Assembly: GCA_017881145.1 (NCBI GenBank)
Contig: JADGRG010000426.1
Location: forward strand, 1-7,275
Length of the DNA: 7,275 nt
DNA from: Sandaracinaceae bacterium
GTDB lineage: Bacteria > Myxococcota_A > Polyangia > Polyangiales > JAFGIB01
Direction of reading: 5' to 3'
A program made the position numbers and the translations under genes. Shown here in pieces: positions 5,273 to 7,275 of the stretch (the first letter of the stretch is position 1; each line of letters opens with the position of its first letter). The notes under the pieces were generated by a model. That model was not told the origin of the DNA, searched no databases, and was given only the letters and a program-made list of their open reading frames with translations.

Positions 5273-6009
5273 TGGAGGTGGCGCCTGTGCGCGCGCGCTT
5301 TCCAACCCAGCATGGCCAACACGACCAACACGGCCAAGAGGCTTCCAATGGATAGTGCGAACGCCCTCGCGTAGGCAAGCGTCCGCAGCGTGACGACGCG
5401 AACGCGTCCGTAGAACCCTTCGTGGTCGGGCTGGTTGGTGGCGGCGATCGCCGTGGAGGCGTGCTGCCGCGCTGGGCGCTCTGCCTCGACCTGCTCTCGG
5501 GCGTCATCGACCAGAGATGCGGTACGCGGGTTGAGAGGCAGCGGCGTGGACGGCAAATCCACTGAGGTGTCGGCGGGTACGTCCGCAGGCGTCGATGCCT
5601 CGGTCGCAGGCAGTGGAGCGGTTTCCACAGACGCTGGTTGGTTGCCACTTGTCGATGGCATCAGAGGAGGTTCTTCAAGCGCTGGCTGCTCTGCAGGGGC
5701 CGAGAGCGGAGCTGCCGACATCTTGAACCATTCCGACCTCGGAACGCTCATCACGGCCGCGCCGTTCGAGAAATACTCGGCTCCTGGTTGTCCCGGCGCA
5801 GGAACGCTCATCACGGCCGCGCCGTTCGAGAAAAACTCGGCTCCTGGCTGCCCTGCCGCAGGAACGCTCATCACAGCCGCTCCGTTCGAGAAGTACTGCT
5901 GCCAGTCTTCCGCGGACACTTGCGCCCACGCGGTCGCATGCGACATCGCTGCGATCAGCGTGAGGGCCGCAGAGTGACGCGTGGCAATGCTCGACGGATG
6001 CTGTCTCAT
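5269..6009 (-). CDS. Secreted, membrane-anchored protein with three FSNGAAVMSVP repeats
   Basis: This 246-residue protein has an unusual layout. Residues 1-29 are a signal peptide with a hydrophobic core (AALTLIAAM) and an Ala-x-Ala site, AWA before QVS. The mature end opens at once with three copies of [YF]FSNGAAVMSVP at residues 39-50, 59-70 and 79-90, spaced exactly 20 residues apart by the linker A-[AP]-GQPGAE. Residues ~98-165 are a Pro/Ala/Thr/Ser-rich stalk, followed by a charged stretch (DDAREQVEAERPARQ). Residues ~216-235 are one transmembrane helix (ALSIGSLLAVLVVLAMLGW), with a basic tail, KARAHRRH. The predicted topology is type I: repeats displayed outside, tail in the cytoplasm. 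The ATG at 6009 is chosen for the signal peptide; TTG at 6015 is the other option. No known family was recognised. The stop overlaps the ATG of the next gene, so the two are probably expressed together. Confidence 0.85.
   Translation of the reverse strand: MRQHPSSIATRHSAALTLIAAMSHATAWAQVSAEDWQQYFSNGAAVMSVPAAGQPGAEFFSNGAAVMSVPAPGQPGAEYFSNGAAVMSVPRSEWFKMSAAPLSAPAEQPALEEPPLMPSTSGNQPASVETAPLPATEASTPADVPADTSVDLPSTPLPLNPRTASLVDDAREQVEAERPARQHASTAIAATNQPDHEGFYGRVRVVTLRTLAYARAFALSIGSLLAVLVVLAMLGWKARAHRRHLQ
5741..5896 (-). repeat. Coding tandem repeat, 60-bp period, three 36-bp cores
   Basis: Cores at 5741-5776, 5801-5836 and 5861-5896 encode [YF]FSNGAAVMSVP, with 24-bp spacers between. The first core (5741-5776) and the third (5861-5896) differ at three bases, all silent in the protein. 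The middle core differs from the first at one base, changing Tyr to Phe. The two spacers differ at a handful of bases, with one amino-acid change (Pro/Ala). Confidence 0.9.
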
Positions 6010-6152
6010 GACCAACCGAGGTCGTTCCGGCGGAAGCCGCTATCCCCAATACATGCACACGCATCGGCGGCGCCCAATGCGGCGCGGCGCGCCCCGCTGG
6101 CGCAGGCGCACTTGCTCGGGTTCCGCAGGCCAGGGCCTCAACCCGCAGGACG

Positions 6153-6168
6153 AGCTTCGACCGTGCCA
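6153..6168 (-). promoter_or_regulatory. Weak candidate sigma54 promoter before the repeat protein gene
   Basis: The minus strand reads TGGCACG-N4-AAGCT, keeping the invariant GG and GC with 10 bases between them. The -24 part matches the consensus fully; the -12 part (AAGCT against TTGCW) is poor. Initiation would fall near 6142, leaving a leader of about 130 nt before the ATG at 6009. Apart from this, nothing was recognised in the 169-bp gap at 6010-6178; no terminator with a T run follows the GH9 gene. Confidence 0.2.
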
Positions 6169-6178
6169 CCGGCGACCG

Positions 6179-7275
6179 CTAGGGGACGAACTTGGAGAGC
6201 AGTCGAATATAGTGCGCCTGATACATGTCGTCGGGTTCGGTGACTGACCAGGAGTCGATGGGCCAGCCATCGTTGAAGTCGCGGTAGGACTTTTGATCCG
6301 GTTGGCCGGCTGGTGGTGAGAGCTGTGCCGCTCCGCAGCTGTTGCCCGCGCCGCAGCCGTCCGGGCAGCAGCCATCCCATGCGTAGCTCGGGTTCGGACC
6401 GCCGGTGAGGTAGCCCGGCGGCGGCCCGTGCGCTGATACCCCCAGCGCGTCCCAGACCGTGCCGTGGCCGAACCACGAATGGTAGAAGCGCGTTACCGAC
6501 TTCACCGAGCCGTAAGCCTCCATTCGCGAGAGGTAGACGAGCTGAAGTGGGTTCACTCCGTGCAAGTAGTGCGCGTACCGCTCGGCCGCCTGTAGTGCAC
6601 TGGCGTTCTTGGTCGCGTCGACCGCGAACACGATCACGTCCTCGAAAAGGTCGCCCTCGGAGGCCTTCACTTGATTGGAGCCCCAGTAGTACGCATTCAA
6701 GTAAGCGAAGTAGGGGTCTGAATCATTGGAGTGCGCGCCGAAGTGGCTGGACGCATTCATGGCTGACTTGAACGTTTGACGAATCTGCGTGACCGTCGCC
6801 GGTGTCGCCCCCGCAGCACGGGTGTACTCCAGTAAGGTGTCCTGCTTCTCCACCATCGAGGGGTCGGTGTAACCGGATGAAATCAGATCGACGCTAGCGT
6901 AGTTGGCATCGAAGTACGTCTTGTACGTGGCGGTCCCGGTCAGCTCGAAGAGGAAGACTGCCGCCATCAGCTTCTTCAACACCCGACCGGTGGCGTCGAC
7001 CTCCTGCTCTCCCGCACCTACCTTGCCCGAGTTTGCGAAGGTCACGTTGCCGTTGGCGTTGGCCCAGCTCCAGGCGTTACCGGCACGCGTCTGCAGATCA
7101 GCAGCAAAGCCCGGGTAGACAGAGCCTGCAGCAGTGACCGAGCCGAATACTTTCGACGCATAGGCAAGTGCCGCCGCAGTGCTCAAGCTGGCAGACGTGG
7201 TCGCCGGTCCATACTTACAGCCTGCGTTGTCGGCCGAGGGCGGGCTCGCTCCGGTATGCCCGACGATGCTCAGCA
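6179..7275 (-). CDS. Glycoside hydrolase family 9 endoglucanase, C-terminal part (5' end off the right edge)
   Basis: About 364 residues of a family 9 cellulase, an inverting enzyme cleaving beta-1,4-glucan, with an (alpha/alpha)6-barrel catalytic domain. Diagnostic segments are HYLHGVNPLQLVYLSRMEAY (the family's Y-x2-G-x-NP region), FYHSWFGHGT, the GPPPGYLTGGPNPSY substrate-loop motif, and the C-terminal SWSVTEPDDMYQAHYIRLL. Its Glu (codon 6236-6238) occupies the general-acid position. A short Cys-rich insert (WDGCCPDGCGAGNSCG), followed by PPAGQPDQKSYRDF, is typical of one GH9 branch with an extra disulphide-bonded loop, consistent with an extracellular enzyme. The conserved N-terminal aspartates and any signal peptide or binding module are outside the window. 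The reading frame is open to the edge, and a TTG at 7186 is internal, not a start. It is 169 bp upstream of the repeat protein on the same strand; cotranscription is possible but not shown. Confidence 0.92.
   Translation of the reverse strand, partial: LSIVGHTGASPPSADNAGCKYGPATTSASLSTAAALAYASKVFGSVTAAGSVYPGFAADLQTRAGNAWSWANANGNVTFANSGKVGAGEQEVDATGRVLKKLMAAVFLFELTGTATYKTYFDANYASVDLISSGYTDPSMVEKQDTLLEYTRAAGATPATVTQIRQTFKSAMNASSHFGAHSNDSDPYFAYLNAYYWGSNQVKASEGDLFEDVIVFAVDATKNASALQAAERYAHYLHGVNPLQLVYLSRMEAYGSVKSVTRFYHSWFGHGTVWDALGVSAHGPPPGYLTGGPNPSYAWDGCCPDGCGAGNSCGAAQLSPPAGQPDQKSYRDFNDGWPIDSWSVTEPDDMYQAHYIRLLSKFVP

Noticed and set aside
5290..5365. MYXO-CTERM or PEP-CTERM sorting tail on the repeat protein
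   Set aside because: There is a membrane helix and a basic tail, but no Cys-containing or PEP motif before the helix; a plain membrane anchor is all the sequence supports.
5741..5896. CRISPR-like array
   Set aside because: There are only three units in a fixed 60-bp period, the spacers are near-identical and everything lies inside a coding frame.
5435..5977. 180-codon plus-strand open frame with repeats
   Set aside because: It is antisense to the signal-peptide/repeat/anchor protein. Silent changes between repeat copies on the minus strand support that strand as coding.

Overview
The window is GC-rich DNA with strong G/C preference at third codon positions. It carries non-ribosomal peptide synthetase (NRPS) pieces, a TetR-controlled oxidase operon, a secreted family 9 cellulase and an Ala/Pro-rich surface protein. 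This mix suggests a myxobacterium (Myxococcota) or a similar large-genome, predatory or cellulolytic soil bacterium. That placement is inference from gene content; no ribosomal RNA or marker gene is present.

Left block (1-1695). On the minus strand an NRPS protein begins near 1486 and runs off the left edge. It opens with an adenylation (A) domain whose pocket residues read D-F-W-N-V-G-M-V-H, the threonine-type code. Back to back with it on the plus strand is the first ~65 residues of a condensation (C) domain, which then stops abruptly. The two starts abut with no intergenic room, so this looks like the scar of a rearranged cluster.

Middle block (1688-3933, plus strand). A TetR regulator with palindromes around its promoter is followed 11 bp later by a GlcD-type FAD-linked 2-hydroxyacid dehydrogenase. 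Next comes the start of a thiamine diphosphate enzyme of the acetolactate-synthase type. The layout is a typical self-regulated catabolic operon, but the third gene is lost after about 32 codons.

Right block (3901-7275, all minus strand). Transcription order is: a GH9 endoglucanase (3' part only, entering from the right edge); a secreted, membrane-anchored protein with three near-identical copies of a 12-residue peptide just after its signal peptide; a protein of unknown family coupled to it by an ATGA stop/start overlap and carrying a frameshift at a C6 tract; and a small, compositionally foreign protein with twin zinc-binding clusters, whose end abuts the broken thiamine enzyme gene.

The best candidate for something undescribed is the coupled pair at 4270-6009. 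The most striking structural feature is the mosaic of broken gene ends at about 1486-1490, 1686 and 3889.
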